DNA from: a virus | DNA: 39,301 bases | Reading direction: 5' to 3' (one strand) | IMG/VR virus record: IMGVR_UViG_3300035698_017222 | Span: 1 to 39,301 of that record | In this document: piece by piece, positions 39,149 to 39,301 of the stretch | Position numbering within the stretch: the stretch's first letter is position 1 | Layout of the letters: the number at the start of each line of letters is the position of its first letter | Position numbers and translations under genes: made by a program | The notes under the pieces: model-generated | Database searches by the model: none | What the model saw: the letters and a program-made list of their open reading frames with translations, nothing else | Told to the model about the DNA's origin: nothing

Positions 39149-39301
39149 TTAGTACGAAACATCAGACTCAGGACCACGTGGCGGATGTTGTACAAGATCT
39201 ACACTAACACCAACGCTTCCGCTTCCGACGTTGCCATCGTCAGCAACACCAACAGGAGTAGCTGGAGTGTTAGTAAATCGTACATACCGTCGTGTCGTTT
39301 C
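39149..39301 (-). CDS. C-terminal end of a structural protein (start beyond window)
   Basis: An open frame enters from the window edge and ends at TAA (39149-39151). About 50 residues are visible: RRYVRFTNTPATPVGVADDG, a Gly/Ser-rich turn, VSVDLVQHPP and the end GPESDVSY. Beta-type composition like the decoration-like neighbour. Too little to name. Confidence 0.5.
   Translation of the reverse strand, partial: ETTRRYVRFTNTPATPVGVADDGNVGSGSVGVSVDLVQHPPRGPESDVSY

Overview
The window is a stretch of the genome of a tailed phage with a contractile tail (myovirus). All supported protein genes lie on the minus strand. The evidence is a T4-type head and tail gene set: gp23-like major capsid protein, gp21-like prohead protease fused to a scaffold-like tail, neck proteins, tail sheath, gp19-like tube, T4 baseplate-type tail chaperone, tape measure, LysM baseplate protein, gp27/D-like hub, gpV/gp5-like spike, gp25 and baseplate J. 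These sit beside phage nucleotide metabolism genes (dCTP deaminase, dCMP deaminase, UvsW-like helicase). No integrase or repressor is visible. The host cannot be told from the sequence. Long genes read through with the standard stop codons.

Layout in order of transcription (high to low coordinates). 39.3-36.2 kb: a partial structural gene, a decoration-like protein, two unknown proteins, and protease/scaffold. 36.1-33.8 kb: capsid protein, a twin-hairpin terminator region, and a C2H2 zinc-finger protein that shares its N-terminus with a chimeric gene at 2.3 kb. 33.8-29.7 kb: neck and head-tail joining genes, one with a WYL-like domain. 29.7-24.2 kb: sheath, tube, tail chaperone with a probable frameshift product, and tape measure. 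24.2-17.6 kb: baseplate, including a spike gene broken by a frameshift and an in-frame TGA. 17.6-11.9 kb: two paralogous P2 gpI-like tail proteins carrying remarkable C-x3-C arrays, then a large Cys-rich tip or fibre protein. 11.9-7.7 kb: a radical SAM/SPASM enzyme, a GT9 and a GT2-type glycosyltransferase, and two paralogous small tail-fibre-like proteins. 7.6-0 kb: a DUF932-like protein, two structured apparently non-coding intervals (about 540 and 437 nt), small zinc-motif proteins, the deaminases and the helicase.

The most interesting candidate system is the radical SAM/SPASM enzyme, which resembles maturases that make thioether links on Cys-repeat peptides. It is encoded next to tail proteins in which up to 19 cysteines fall on one strict four-residue register. 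I infer that this phage may post-translationally cross-link its tail-tip proteins, with the adjacent glycosyltransferases possibly decorating the same structure. A conserved promoter-like motif, CGATWGTATCATATAATATA or a close variant, precedes the radical SAM, GT2 and DUF932-like genes and suggests a separately controlled accessory block.

Family assignments rest on reading motifs in the translated sequence. No database search was possible.
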